Shown here: positions 8,838 through 16,943 of the stretch, piece by piece
Layout of the letters: every line of letters begins with the position of its first letter
Position numbering within the stretch: position 1 is the stretch's first letter
DNA from: Mycobacterium pinniadriaticum
GTDB lineage: Bacteria > Actinomycetota > Actinomycetes > Mycobacteriales > Mycobacteriaceae
Direction: 5' to 3'
NCBI RefSeq assembly: GCF_026242045.1
Contig: NZ_JAPJDO010000028.1
Coordinates: 1 to 64,000 of the forward strand
DNA length: 64,000 nt
Made by a program: the position numbers and the translations under genes
Notes under the pieces: generated by a model
What the model saw: only the letters and a program-made list of their open reading frames with translations
The model's database searches: none
What the model was told of the DNA's origin: nothing

Positions 8838-9086
8838 GGCTCACAAACTCCCTGGCGGGCGGCGCCGGATTTGGTAGTGGGCAGGGCTGCCCGGTGTCGG
8901 CATGCCTCCATAGGAACCAACCGTGCGGTGGTACGTATCCAAGTTGGCCAGGCACCGGGCATCGCCCACGGGGTCTGTGCGACCCTGCGGCGCCGACACG
9001 AATAGAAGCTTGATGTTCACCATCGCCTCACCCGCGTCCGAGCGGCCCGCCGACACCAGATTCATAAGCCAGCCGTGCGGCGGCAC
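8838..9086 (-). ncRNA. IS110 leader with candidate bridge RNA
   Basis: In IS110-group elements the non-coding left end upstream of the recombinase gene encodes the bridge RNA that pairs with donor and target DNA. These roughly 250 bases lie upstream of the transposase start and contain no convincing gene, though one open frame crosses them by chance. Short self-complementary stretches occur, for example GGGCAGGGCTGCCC at about 8879-8892. I could not fix the element boundaries or pairing loops. Extent is approximate. Confidence 0.4.
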
Positions 9087-9716
9087 CAGGTCAAGAAGTC
9101 AGCACCGGGCTCTCCGGACATCACAGGTTTTCCCGGTTTGGCGCCGCTCAAAACGGCAGCAGGAACCCCACAGTGGTGCACGCGCGTCGACGAGGGGCAG
9201 GGCAATCCGCTCGACGAGGGTTAACGCTGGATCCTCGAGCTCAGCACCACCGCCCTGGGCTACCCCGACTGCGCCTGCGGTTGTTGGACTGGGGGGCGCA
9301 GGCTGCTGGGAGTCACGGGTGGGATTCCGGCCGGTTATCGGTTGCGCTCAGATCGCCATCCGCACCACAGCGTAAATTCCCGCACGCCGGGGCACCTCCC
9401 CGCTCGACCTGTAGACGACACGCGAGTACCGGTAAGCCTCCCTATTTGGTCCGGTCGTATTCGAGTCAGTAGTCATCGGTTCGCAGTAACTGTCGGGCGC
9501 GGTAGATCGTCCAGGTGGTCAGTGCTTCTGGCCGGACATGCAGCGGGACGATGAGCGCGTGTGCGACAGGGAAGGCAATTTGCTGGACCGGGCTTCGGCG
9601 CGACCGGCAGCGTCTGGCGCCGGCTGACGGCTCCGGCGACGGGTCCCAGGGGGGTTGAGTCGGGGCTCAAAACCTTTCACGAATGTCAGCGGTAGAACCG
9701 CTCCTCGGAGTGGGGT
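9087..9716. other. Gene-free stretch between IS110 and the recombinase unit
   Basis: About 630 bases with several short open frames on both strands, none with a recognisable motif, ribosome-binding site or normal composition. It probably contains the right flank of IS110 and the downstream end of the recombinase element. CGACGAGGG occurs twice near 9190 and 9216. Nothing else stands out. Confidence 0.4.
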
Positions 9717-11228
9717 TCAAGGAGCCGTTGGCGAGGGTTTGGTGACGTACCGGGCCCAGGGCTGGGCTGCGATCTCGGCGTGGAGCTGAGTTGTGGCGTA
9801 GCTGTAGCCGAGTAGTTCGGCGACTACGGGCGGCGGTGCCGCGCCGACGAGGCTTTGCAAGGTGGTGTTTCGAGCGCCGAGCAGATCGATGCCCAGCCGT
9901 TCGAGTCTTTCCCTGATCACTTGTGGGGCCACGTGCCGGCCGGCGTGGAAACCGGGAAACAGCCACGGGCTGATGGCGATCCCACCGGCGGCCCTGAGAT
10001 TGGGCCGGCTGCCGGTGTGGTGGATGAGCATGTCGGCGAAGGGCTGCGGGACGGGGATCGGCTCGCGACCCAGTGAGATCTGTACGTCATCGTCGGTGAT
10101 CGTTACCGCCGACATCGGCAGCCCCGCGATCCTGGTCAGGGGCTGAGCGAACAGCAGCAGGAGGGTTCCGGCGACGCGGTAAGGCAGCGTTTCGGCATCC
10201 CCGGCAAGCAGTTCTCGAAGCCACCCCAGACGCTGCAGCTGGGTGAGCGATCGGCTGGGAGGAGCCTGCCGATGAGTGATGTGCACTGACCTGTTCAGCC
10301 GAGCTTTCTTCGCCCAGGCCAGCAGGTTTCGGATCTTTGATCGCGTCGTGGGACCCGATGCCAGCCACTCATCGACGTCGAGTTGCAGGCAGGTGGCCAG
10401 GGTGCGGTGATGGGTGCTGTGCAGCCACGTCAGAAACTTGATGGCCTCGGTGACTTCTTGTTTGGCGTATCGCACGGGGGCCGCGGAGTCTTGGCCGGGA
10501 ACCGTTGTCTGACGTAGCCGTCGAAGGTGATGCCAGGTGGCGAACTGTTCGACGGGTCCACGCACCGCCGGCTCGGTTAGGACCTCGAGCTTGACCGAAA
10601 GCCATCGCTCGAACCGGGCCAGCGGTTCATCACGCGCGGCCAGCACACCGGCGTGTTCGAGCATGCTGCGCAGATGGTTGACCGCTTCGTCGGAACCGGC
10701 TTCGTCGAGGCCCACGTGGGTCAAGGGGATCTCCCCGTTGGCCAGACCGGTCAGCAGCCCTCGTACTCGGGGCGAGCGTTTCCAGCTCAGGATGCTTTCG
10801 GGCCGCTGCACCCGGCACAACGCCTCCACGATCGGGGCCATGGCGTCTTGGTGTGGAGCGCCGTCGATCATCAACGCGGTCAGGTCCTGGCGAAGGGAGC
10901 AGCGGGCACAGGTTCCGCGCCGGTAGAAGGCGCCGTCGGTTCCGCAGCCTCGACAGATGAAATCGCCAGGAATCTTTGCGCACGACAAGCAGATCGGCCG
11001 CCTGTCGGCGTCGTCGGCGAGTCCGGGAAGGATGCCATCGTGGCCGCACTGGGGGCAGATACCGCGGGTGTGCATCGCTGCGTAGAAGCAGCTGTAGCAC
11101 AGTTGTTCGCCGGGCCAGGAGGCTCTGCGCTGGTTGGCCATTCGTTGACATCGGCTGCAGCGGAACTCACCGTCAGTGACGAGCGGGCGGCCCCGTTTGG
11201 TCGAGCGCCTGTTGGGGCTAATCGTCAT
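9717..11228 (-). CDS. Zinc-finger protein with degenerate tyrosine-recombinase domain
   Basis: 503 residues. Residues about 20-125 carry six CxxC knuckles (CSRC, CYSC, CPQC, CLSC, CRGC, CARC), enough for three zinc sites. A middle segment (about 240-330) resembles a core-binding domain, and the C-terminal 160 residues resemble a tyrosine recombinase catalytic fold: LPYRVAGTLLLLFAQPLTRIAGL, later LGARNTTLQSLVG and AELLGYSYATTQLHAEI. The active-site Arg may survive, but the usual H-x-x-R is L-x-x-R-like and no nucleophilic Tyr sits at the expected place, so it is probably catalytically dead. The start overlaps the HTH gene by 11 bases. Likely an accessory DNA-binding subunit of the active recombinase upstream. 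Confidence 0.7.
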   Translation of the reverse strand: MTISPNRRSTKRGRPLVTDGEFRCSRCQRMANQRRASWPGEQLCYSCFYAAMHTRGICPQCGHDGILPGLADDADRRPICLSCAKIPGDFICRGCGTDGAFYRRGTCARCSLRQDLTALMIDGAPHQDAMAPIVEALCRVQRPESILSWKRSPRVRGLLTGLANGEIPLTHVGLDEAGSDEAVNHLRSMLEHAGVLAARDEPLARFERWLSVKLEVLTEPAVRGPVEQFATWHHLRRLRQTTVPGQDSAAPVRYAKQEVTEAIKFLTWLHSTHHRTLATCLQLDVDEWLASGPTTRSKIRNLLAWAKKARLNRSVHITHRQAPPSRSLTQLQRLGWLRELLAGDAETLPYRVAGTLLLLFAQPLTRIAGLPMSAVTITDDDVQISLGREPIPVPQPFADMLIHHTGSRPNLRAAGGIAISPWLFPGFHAGRHVAPQVIRERLERLGIDLLGARNTTLQSLVGAAPPPVVAELLGYSYATTQLHAEIAAQPWARYVTKPSPTAP

Positions 11229-11568
11229 CGTCGATCACCCTGGCTCGCCGAGGTCGCACCGCCTTGTTGAGTTCGACGACGTTGGGTTTGGCTGCGGCCT
11301 GCGGGCCCGAGGACGCTTTGCGTCGACGGACGTCGCTGGCGGTCACGGTCACCAGGTCCTCCACCCCGCAGCCCAAGATGTCGCACAGTGCTGCCATCAT
11401 CTGCAGGGAAATCCGTTCGGGGCGTTGATGAACCACGCGATAAACCTGCGGTCGTGACAGTTGAATCCCCCGCTCCAACAGCAGCGGGATGAGCTGCGTG
11501 CTGGTGTGCATCCCGCGGGCGGCCATGAGCTCGGCCAGCCTCCAGGTGTAGTCGACTTGGCGTTTCAT
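11218..11568 (-). CDS. XRE-like helix-turn-helix protein of the recombinase unit
   Basis: 116 residues. Residues 8-70 form a five-helix XRE/Cro domain (WRLAELMAARGMHTSTQLIP, then LSRPQVYRVVHQRPERISLQ and ALCDILGCGVEDLVTV). The C-terminal 45 residues are basic and disordered. The ATG overlaps the stop of the upstream recombinase (ATGA), and its end overlaps the zinc-finger gene, so all three are co-translated. It may repress the element or help assemble the recombination complex. Confidence 0.8.
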   Translation of the reverse strand: MKRQVDYTWRLAELMAARGMHTSTQLIPLLLERGIQLSRPQVYRVVHQRPERISLQMMAALCDILGCGVEDLVTVTASDVRRRKASSGPQAAAKPNVVELNKAVRPRRARVIDDDD

Positions 11569-12695
11569 GAACTCTCCGGGCTGGACGACAGTGCGTTCGC
11601 GATGGCGCCATCCAAGGCCCGCCGCAATGTGCTCACCCGGTAATCACTGGACACGCAGGTGTAGAGCGACGTCGTGCTGGCATGGTCGTGGCCCATCTGG
11701 TCCTGGACGAACTTGGCGTCCCAGCCGTCTTCTATGAGGTGGGTGGCATACGAGCGGCGCAGCGAGTGCAGATCCAAACCTTCTGGCAACTCAAGATCGC
11801 GACAGTAGCGACGGAACCGGCGCAACAGGGTGTTCTCGGCAACCAACGTGCCTCGTTCGCTGGGGAACAGATCCAGCCCAGAGCCCATGCACGCCTGCCC
11901 GTGAGCGAGCCAGTCGGTGATCACCTCCGGAGTCCAGCTGAACACCGTGAGGACGCCGCGGCGTTTGGGCGGGGATCCCTTCTTGGCCTTGCCGTAGCGC
12001 ACCTGAACGACGCCATGGCGACCGAACTCGCCGGCATGGGCATTGCGGGAGAAATCCACCGTTTGCAGATGGCGCAGCTCGTTGAAGCGTAGCCCGTAGG
12101 CGTAGGCCACCTTGAACATCGTCGCGTCGCGGTAGGCCGGCAGCCAACCCTTCCGTGACGAGGCCGCGATCACCGCGACTCGGTCGTCGGCGTGGTCGAA
12201 GAAGTCTTGCAACTCGTGCTTGGTGAAGGCCCGCTTCGTCGGGGACTGTTCGTTGTCTTGGACGTGGGTGGCGGTGTTCCATTCGAAGAACACCTGAGCG
12301 GGGTGGGTGCCGAACCGCTGTTCGCAGACCCGATCCCACCCGTAGTCGGGGTCGCTGACATAGGAGCAGAACATCCGCAGCGCGTTCTGGTAACCCCGTG
12401 CCGTCGACTGCTTTCGCCGCTTCACCGAGCGCAGATCGCTGAAGAACTCCTCCACCATGGTCGGCGTCCAGGTCCACGGGAATTCGTTGGTGTGATCGAT
12501 GAAGCGCTCCACGAGGCGGGCCCGGCCCGCAACCGTGTCAGCATCCAAGTTGCGGCACAGTTGCTGGTTGCGCCACCCCTCGAGGATCTCGTTGACCGTC
12601 TGGGCCTCCGGATGGAGCACCGGAACCGAGCCGATGACGTACACGCGACCGCTGAGATCGACGGGCAAGACGGGCCTCCAGACGGTCTCACTCAA
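11565..12695 (-). CDS. Tyrosine recombinase / integrase (active type)
   Basis: 376 residues from a TTG at 12695. A SAM-like core-binding domain (about 35-130) precedes a catalytic domain with the full set: Arg in AYAYGLRFNELRHL, Lys in RYGKAKKGSP, H-x-x-R in LHSLRRSYATHL, His in MGHDHASTT and Tyr in SLYTCVSSD. First gene of a three-gene unit with the XRE-like and zinc-finger pseudo-recombinase genes, all overlapping. No tRNA lies beside it, so it behaves more like a transposon recombinase than a phage integrase. Three TGAATCAT octamers abut its start codon. Confidence 0.85.
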   Translation of the reverse strand: MSETVWRPVLPVDLSGRVYVIGSVPVLHPEAQTVNEILEGWRNQQLCRNLDADTVAGRARLVERFIDHTNEFPWTWTPTMVEEFFSDLRSVKRRKQSTARGYQNALRMFCSYVSDPDYGWDRVCEQRFGTHPAQVFFEWNTATHVQDNEQSPTKRAFTKHELQDFFDHADDRVAVIAASSRKGWLPAYRDATMFKVAYAYGLRFNELRHLQTVDFSRNAHAGEFGRHGVVQVRYGKAKKGSPPKRRGVLTVFSWTPEVITDWLAHGQACMGSGLDLFPSERGTLVAENTLLRRFRRYCRDLELPEGLDLHSLRRSYATHLIEDGWDAKFVQDQMGHDHASTTSLYTCVSSDYRVSTLRRALDGAIANALSSSPESS

Positions 12696-12723
12696 TGAAT
12701 CATTGAATCATCCTCTGAATCAT
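12696..12723. repeat. Three TGAATCAT octamers at the recombinase start
   Basis: TGAATCAT occurs at 12696-12703, 12704-12711 and 12716-12723, the first two abutting and the third after four bases. An inverted copy (ATGATTCA) lies at 12897-12904. They abut the TTG start of the recombinase and so may be an operator for the XRE-like protein, or arm-type sites at the element end. Confidence 0.6.
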
Positions 12724-14177
12724 TACCACATCGACGCAGGTAAGCGTGCCACCTCTACGCCACTCAATTCGGCGTGTCGGCCCCATCCCACAGACGGGCA
12801 CTCCCCCATCTACAACAAATCATCCTAAAACTGCAGTCCAACAATGGCTTTGACGATCACGCCACAGCGCAGCCAATCGACACCGGGCTTAAACCCATGA
12901 TTCATCTGATGAAAATGGAGGAGTTTTTCGTGGATAACCACTGATATCCATCGGGGGCGATTCGTTGGCGTCGCGTCCGGAAGGCGTTGCAAAAGCACAG
13001 CCCGGGTTGTCGCCTCGCCGTCAGGCCGGACCCCGCCACCGAGCAGCTCTAGAACGGATGGCACACGCTGATCTGTGGTCGGTGCTCGGTCGGTGGATCC
13101 GCGACACGCCGTGGTTTCGAGTGGTGCCGAATGACGCTAAATCGCCAGTTCAAAACACCTTTCGGGACCGCGACGAGGAGGGCTTGCAGGCTCTCCTAAA
13201 ACCGTCGGGAATTACGTGACGGACAACCCCTCAACCTGGGGAAATTACGTGACCGCTGACACATGGCGGCCCGGAGTGCTCGCTCCATTGACCGAACTGG
13301 AACTGGAACTTGGTCGCGAACGCCCCACCGCAGCGTGGGACGCTCGACGAGCGCGTGAGCAATCCATTGGTCGCGTGACGGCTCTCGACGACTCCAAGAC
13401 GGGCGGCAGCCAGACGTCTCGCTGCTGGGGACGAGGGAGCTCTCCCCGGGGCACCCGCACCAAGGGCGCCAACCCATCGTTTATTCATCGCTAATGACGA
13501 AAATCATTGGGAAATAGCGAGAAACTACTAGATAGCTCGCTGTGTGAAGTTCCTGGCAGCAGGGCGCGGACGGAAGGCTACCTTTGCAAAAGCCTCATCA
13601 GAGGAGCTAGATGACGGCCCCGGCGAGGAAGCTGTAGCTGCTTGGCCGCCTACCTGCAGCTCCCTCCAGTTGTCGTTTATTCGCCCAAAATGGTCGGGAA
13701 TCGCCAGGAATCGACCGGCCTTGCCGAGAACAACGAGGCGCTGAGTTCGCCTGCCGCTCAAGCGAGTAAGACACGTAACAGGATCTGCCGAGACGTCTCG
13801 ATTGCCAATCCCTAGATAGTAGGGACGCCGGCGCCCTGATTCGTTACCGCCGCAACGCACGTGGGAGACATGACCGAACGCAAGGACCTAATGCATGCCC
13901 TTTGACATACATGGCCTTTGACGAGGGCGGCGTCGTCTCGCCCGGAACCCGCGCGAGAGGACGATACAAACCTCCACATGTTCAACACTGCCGGACGAAA
14001 ATGGTTGATTTCAGACCCATTTGATGAATCTGTCGTCGAATCACGTTGCACGTGTAGACGGTTCGAATCGATCAGTCCTACCGTGGCCAACATGGAACAA
14101 CCTGCGACGGAGCATCGCGCTGCGGGCGGCCGCGTCGGTTGATCCGTTCAGGTACACATCGCAACAAAGGAAACACT
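12724..14177. other. Gene-poor stretch with remnants
   Basis: About 1.45 kb without a credible gene. Short frames at 12965-13219, 13216-13494 and 13544-13744 show no motif and poor composition. AATTACGTGAC is repeated at 13210-13220 and 13243-13253 (33-base period) beside CCTGGGGAA, a pattern like multiple-repeat IS21 ends, so a decayed IS end is possible. The sequence looks less GC-rich than the core genes to the right. Confidence 0.45.
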
Positions 14178-14423
14178 ATGTCAGACAACGATGACAGGGT
14201 CCTGGACCTGTTGGGCGACAGTCCAATAGTCGATGTGACGCAGGCCGGAGCAGGCCAGCTCTTGACGATCTCGGAGGCCGCCGCAGCGCTGCGGATCAGT
14301 CGGTCGTCCGTTTATCGACTCTTCGACGCCCGTGAACTGTGCTGGGTGCGCATCTGCGGCAGCCGGCGAGTCAGCGCGGTGGAGATCAACCGGTTCATCG
14401 CCGCACACACAGAGGTCGCCTAG
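14178..14423 (+). CDS. Excisionase-family HTH DNA-binding protein
   Basis: 81 residues from the ATG at 14178, with AAAGGA eight bases upstream. Residues 28-75 are a MerR-like excisionase domain: LLTISEAAAALRISRSSVYRL, a wing with VRICGSRRVSAVEINRFI. Such proteins are recombination directionality factors or small regulators. It lies 33-42 bases before the integrase gene, the standard xis-int arrangement. Confidence 0.85.
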   Translation: MSDNDDRVLDLLGDSPIVDVTQAGAGQLLTISEAAAALRISRSSVYRLFDARELCWVRICGSRRVSAVEINRFIAAHTEVA

Positions 14424-14455
14424 TGACTCCCCACGCTACTCTGTCGCGCTAGCCG

Positions 14456-15667
14456 GTGGTGACGATGGTTGAGCGCCGCCAATTACCTCCTCAGATCAAA
14501 CGCGTACAACTGGCCCGGCGTGCCGGCGGGCGGCCAGTTGTGCGCTACCAGTTGACCGTTGACGTCGGCGCGGTGGACGGGAAACGTAAGCAATTCCGCA
14601 AGCGCTACGCCACTGAAGCTGAAGCCCGAAAGGAACTGGCGGAGGTACAGGGCAGCGTCGCGAAGGGCATCTTCGTGCATCCGTCGAACCGCACGGTCGA
14701 GCAGGCGTGTGAAGACTGGCTGGCCGCTAAGCGCGCATACGGGCGCGAACTGTCAACACTTCACGGCTACCGGGAGAAACTCACCGTGGTAGTCACCCAG
14801 CTTGGCGGCATCGAGCTACAGAAGCTGACGAAGCGCGATATCGATGACCTGGTAGCCGCGCTACGCGCAGGCGGCCTGAAATCACCGACCGGCAAGACCC
14901 GCAAGCCGTGGACACCGCGCTCGGTCAACTACCTACTGGGGCTGCTCACCGCGGTGATCGAGGGCGAGACAAAGCAGGGGCACGTGGTGCGGAATGTGGC
15001 CGCATTGGTAGATCGGATCCCGTCTGACCCGAAGAAGGCGGACACACTCACCGCAGCCGAGGTCCAGCAGATACTCGACCATATCAAGGATGACCGGTAC
15101 GAGGTGGCGTGGCAGTTGGCATTGTGCGGTCTGCGGCGCGGCGAAATTGCCGGGTTGCGATGGGACAACATCGACCTCGAATCCAAGACGCTGAAGGTCG
15201 CACCAACCCGCTTGCGCTTCGGGAAGCAAATCGTCGTCAAGGGTGACCCGAAGTCGCAAGCGGGGCAGCGCACGTTGCCCCTGCCCGATCACCTGTTCGC
15301 GGCCTTCAAGTCCGCCCGCGCCGTCCAGGCCGCCGATCGCCTGATGTTGGGCGAGGCGTACCACACCAACGGATATGTCGTCGTCGACAATGCCGGCCGG
15401 GAGCTGAGCCCGCACGCGCTCACGTCGCGGTGGGAACGCATGCTCAAGGCTGCCGGCGTCCGACATGTGCGGCTACACGACGCGCGGCACACCTGCGGCA
15501 CGTTGATGCACCTGAGTAACGTCCCAATAGCGGTAATTTCGGCGTGGCTCGGACACGCGTCCAAATCGTTCACGATGCAGACCTACGTAAACCCCAAACC
15601 GGAGGCCCTGTCGGTCGCCGCACAAAGCCTCTCGAACGTTGCGAGTTCCCGCGACCAGCCGGTCTGA
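14456..15667 (+). CDS. Phage-type tyrosine integrase
   Basis: About 400 residues. The start may be GTG 14456, GTG 14459 or ATG 14465; there is no decisive ribosome-binding site. Domains: AP2-like arm-binding N-terminus (RYQLTVDVG...RKQFRKRYATEAEARKEL), SAM-like core-binding (TVEQACEDWLAAK to about 190), and catalytic domain with Arg in LALCGLRRGEIAGL, Lys near KGDPKSQAGQRTL, H-x-x-R in LHDARHTCGTL, His in WLGHASKSF and Tyr in MQTYVNPKP. With the excisionase it forms the integration module of an element next to tRNA-Tyr, whose 3' end faces it. Confidence 0.9.
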   Translation: MVTMVERRQLPPQIKRVQLARRAGGRPVVRYQLTVDVGAVDGKRKQFRKRYATEAEARKELAEVQGSVAKGIFVHPSNRTVEQACEDWLAAKRAYGRELSTLHGYREKLTVVVTQLGGIELQKLTKRDIDDLVAALRAGGLKSPTGKTRKPWTPRSVNYLLGLLTAVIEGETKQGHVVRNVAALVDRIPSDPKKADTLTAAEVQQILDHIKDDRYEVAWQLALCGLRRGEIAGLRWDNIDLESKTLKVAPTRLRFGKQIVVKGDPKSQAGQRTLPLPDHLFAAFKSARAVQAADRLMLGEAYHTNGYVVVDNAGRELSPHALTSRWERMLKAAGVRHVRLHDARHTCGTLMHLSNVPIAVISAWLGHASKSFTMQTYVNPKPEALSVAAQSLSNVASSRDQPV

Positions 15668-15884
15668 TTGCCGAACCCCGCTACCCGTCACGCGCCTGTC
15701 GTCGACCACGACGTGACCATTGTGAGCGCACAGAAAGCATGGGTGGCGCTGCCCCGGTAGGCGGGCAACAGCTGGAGGGCAGTGATCGGAAGCCGGGCCA
15801 TAGGGGAACGGATGTCCAGCCTGCGGACCCAAGTCCAGTCTGGGTGCATGGAGCACGCCGAAGCCCGGCCACTCCTCTGGAAGA

Positions 15885-16076
15885 GTGACACCCAAATATC
15901 GCCGCCGAATACCATCTTTCGCGCAACGGCGCGCTCACACCGAGGCTGTGTCGTACGCCAGCGGAAAGCGGGTGTGGTGGCTGTGCCCAAGCTGCGACCT
16001 CGAGTGGCAGGGCGTCACATATCCAAGAGAACCGGCCGCGGCACCCTGGTGTCCCAATCGCTGCCATCGGCAGTGA
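15885..16076 (+). CDS. Small zinc-ribbon / treble-clef protein
   Basis: 63 residues from a GTG, with GGAAGA upstream. The C-terminal half reads VWWLCPSCDLEWQG and then PWCPNRC. This matches the W-x-C-P-x-C-x-x-x-W...CP-x-x-C layout of DUF4379-type treble-clef zinc fingers, which in other proteins occur in arrays fused to nucleases. Here there is only one unit, so it may be an independent small protein or a fragment. Confidence 0.45.
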   Translation: MTPKYRRRIPSFAQRRAHTEAVSYASGKRVWWLCPSCDLEWQGVTYPREPAAAPWCPNRCHRQ

Positions 16077-16160
16077 AGCCCGAACCGTTGAGCACAGCGG
16101 CGCAGAGTTTCGCGCCAGTTGTGACAATCCGTGACAATTTGGGCGTACTCGAACACATCA

Positions 16161-16180
16161 GGCCCCCTCGAAAGGGGGCC
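16161..16180 (-). terminator. Hairpin terminator after tRNA-Tyr
   Basis: GGCCCCCT-CGAA-AGGGGGCC forms a perfect 8-bp GC-rich stem with a tetraloop, 10 bases beyond the tRNA-Tyr 3' end in the direction of tRNA transcription. No T-run follows, as is common in mycobacteria. Confidence 0.65.
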
Positions 16181-16190
16181 TGACCAGTGT

Positions 16191-16272
16191 GGCAGGTACA
16201 AGATTCGAACTTGTGTAGGCTTTCGCCGACGGATTTACAGTCCGCTCCCATTGGCCGCTCGGGCAACCTGCC
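16191..16272 (-). tRNA. tRNA-Tyr (GTA)
   Basis: 82 bases on the minus strand. The acceptor stem is GGCAGGT paired with ACCTGCC, the anticodon loop is CTGTAAA (GTA), there is a long class II variable arm (GTCGGCGAAAGCC region), and the T arm is ACAAGTTCGAATCTTGT. CCA is not encoded. The 3' end faces left toward the integrase and accessory DNA, the usual geometry of a tRNA attachment site. Confidence 0.95.
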
Positions 16273-16374
16273 TGGGTGCGCCGCACCGGGGATCCGGTTT
16301 GGTGCGAGTAGCAGAGTACAACGAGGATGTACCCCAGATACAAACCGGCCGATCAACCGAAGGGAGCGAGTCCA

Positions 16375-16866
16375 ATGGCGGATTCATCGTTCGACATCGT
16401 GAGCAAGGTCGACCGCCAGGAGGTCGACAACGCGCTGAACCAGGCGGCCAAGGAATTGAGCACCCGGTTCGACTTCCGCGGCACCGACACCACCATCGCC
16501 TGGAAGGGCGAGGAGGCCATCGAGATCGTCAGCTCCACCGAGGAGCGGGTTAAGGCCGCCGTCGACGTCTTCAAGGAGAAACTGGTGCGCCGCGACATCT
16601 CCATGAAGGCCTTCGACGCCGGAGATCCGCAGGCCAGCGGCAAAACCTACCGGGTCACCGGCGGCCTGAAGCAGGGCATCGATCAGGAGCACGCCAAGAA
16701 GATCAACAAGCTCATCCGCGACGAGGGCCCCAAGGGCGTCAAGACCCAGGTCCAGGGCGAGGAGATCCGGGTCAGCTCCAAGAAGCGCGACGACCTGCAG
16801 GCCGTCATCGCCCTCCTCAAGGGCGCCGACCTGGACGTGGCCCTACAGTTCGTGAACTATCGGTAG
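16375..16866 (+). CDS. YajQ-family nucleotide-binding protein (Rv0566c ortholog)
   Basis: 163 residues starting MADSSFDIVSKVDRQEV, full family length. The two-lobed YajQ fold is evident from STRFDFRGTDTTIAWKGEEA, then KTYRVTGGLKQGIDQEHAKKI and ISVSSKKRDDLQAVI-like C-terminal repeat. YajQ proteins bind nucleotides, including c-di-GMP in some species; the cellular role in mycobacteria is unclear. It is the first core gene right of tRNA-Tyr and begins the synteny with M. tuberculosis. A ribosome-binding AAGGGAG lies upstream of the chosen ATG. Confidence 0.93.
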   Translation: MADSSFDIVSKVDRQEVDNALNQAAKELSTRFDFRGTDTTIAWKGEEAIEIVSSTEERVKAAVDVFKEKLVRRDISMKAFDAGDPQASGKTYRVTGGLKQGIDQEHAKKINKLIRDEGPKGVKTQVQGEEIRVSSKKRDDLQAVIALLKGADLDVALQFVNYR

Positions 16867-16943
16867 ACCAAAGCCCCTCGCCCGACCAACCGGTCAGTGC
16901 CTAATGTGGTGACTATCACCACACACGCCAAGCGAGGACCGCG

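Noticed and set aside
13216..13494. Open frame of 92 residues
   Set aside because: No ribosome-binding site, unusual composition, and it begins inside a direct repeat that looks like an IS end.
13495..13520. GACGAAAATCATTGGG resembles part of a Zur-like box
   Set aside because: Only one half fits, and no gene follows within reach, so chance similarity in AT-richer DNA is more likely.
14456..16272. A left copy of the tRNA-Tyr 3' end (attL) inside the window
   Set aside because: I looked for the GGCAGGTACAAGATTCGAAC segment in the left 16 kb and saw only short chance matches such as GGTTCGAATCGATC near 14050.
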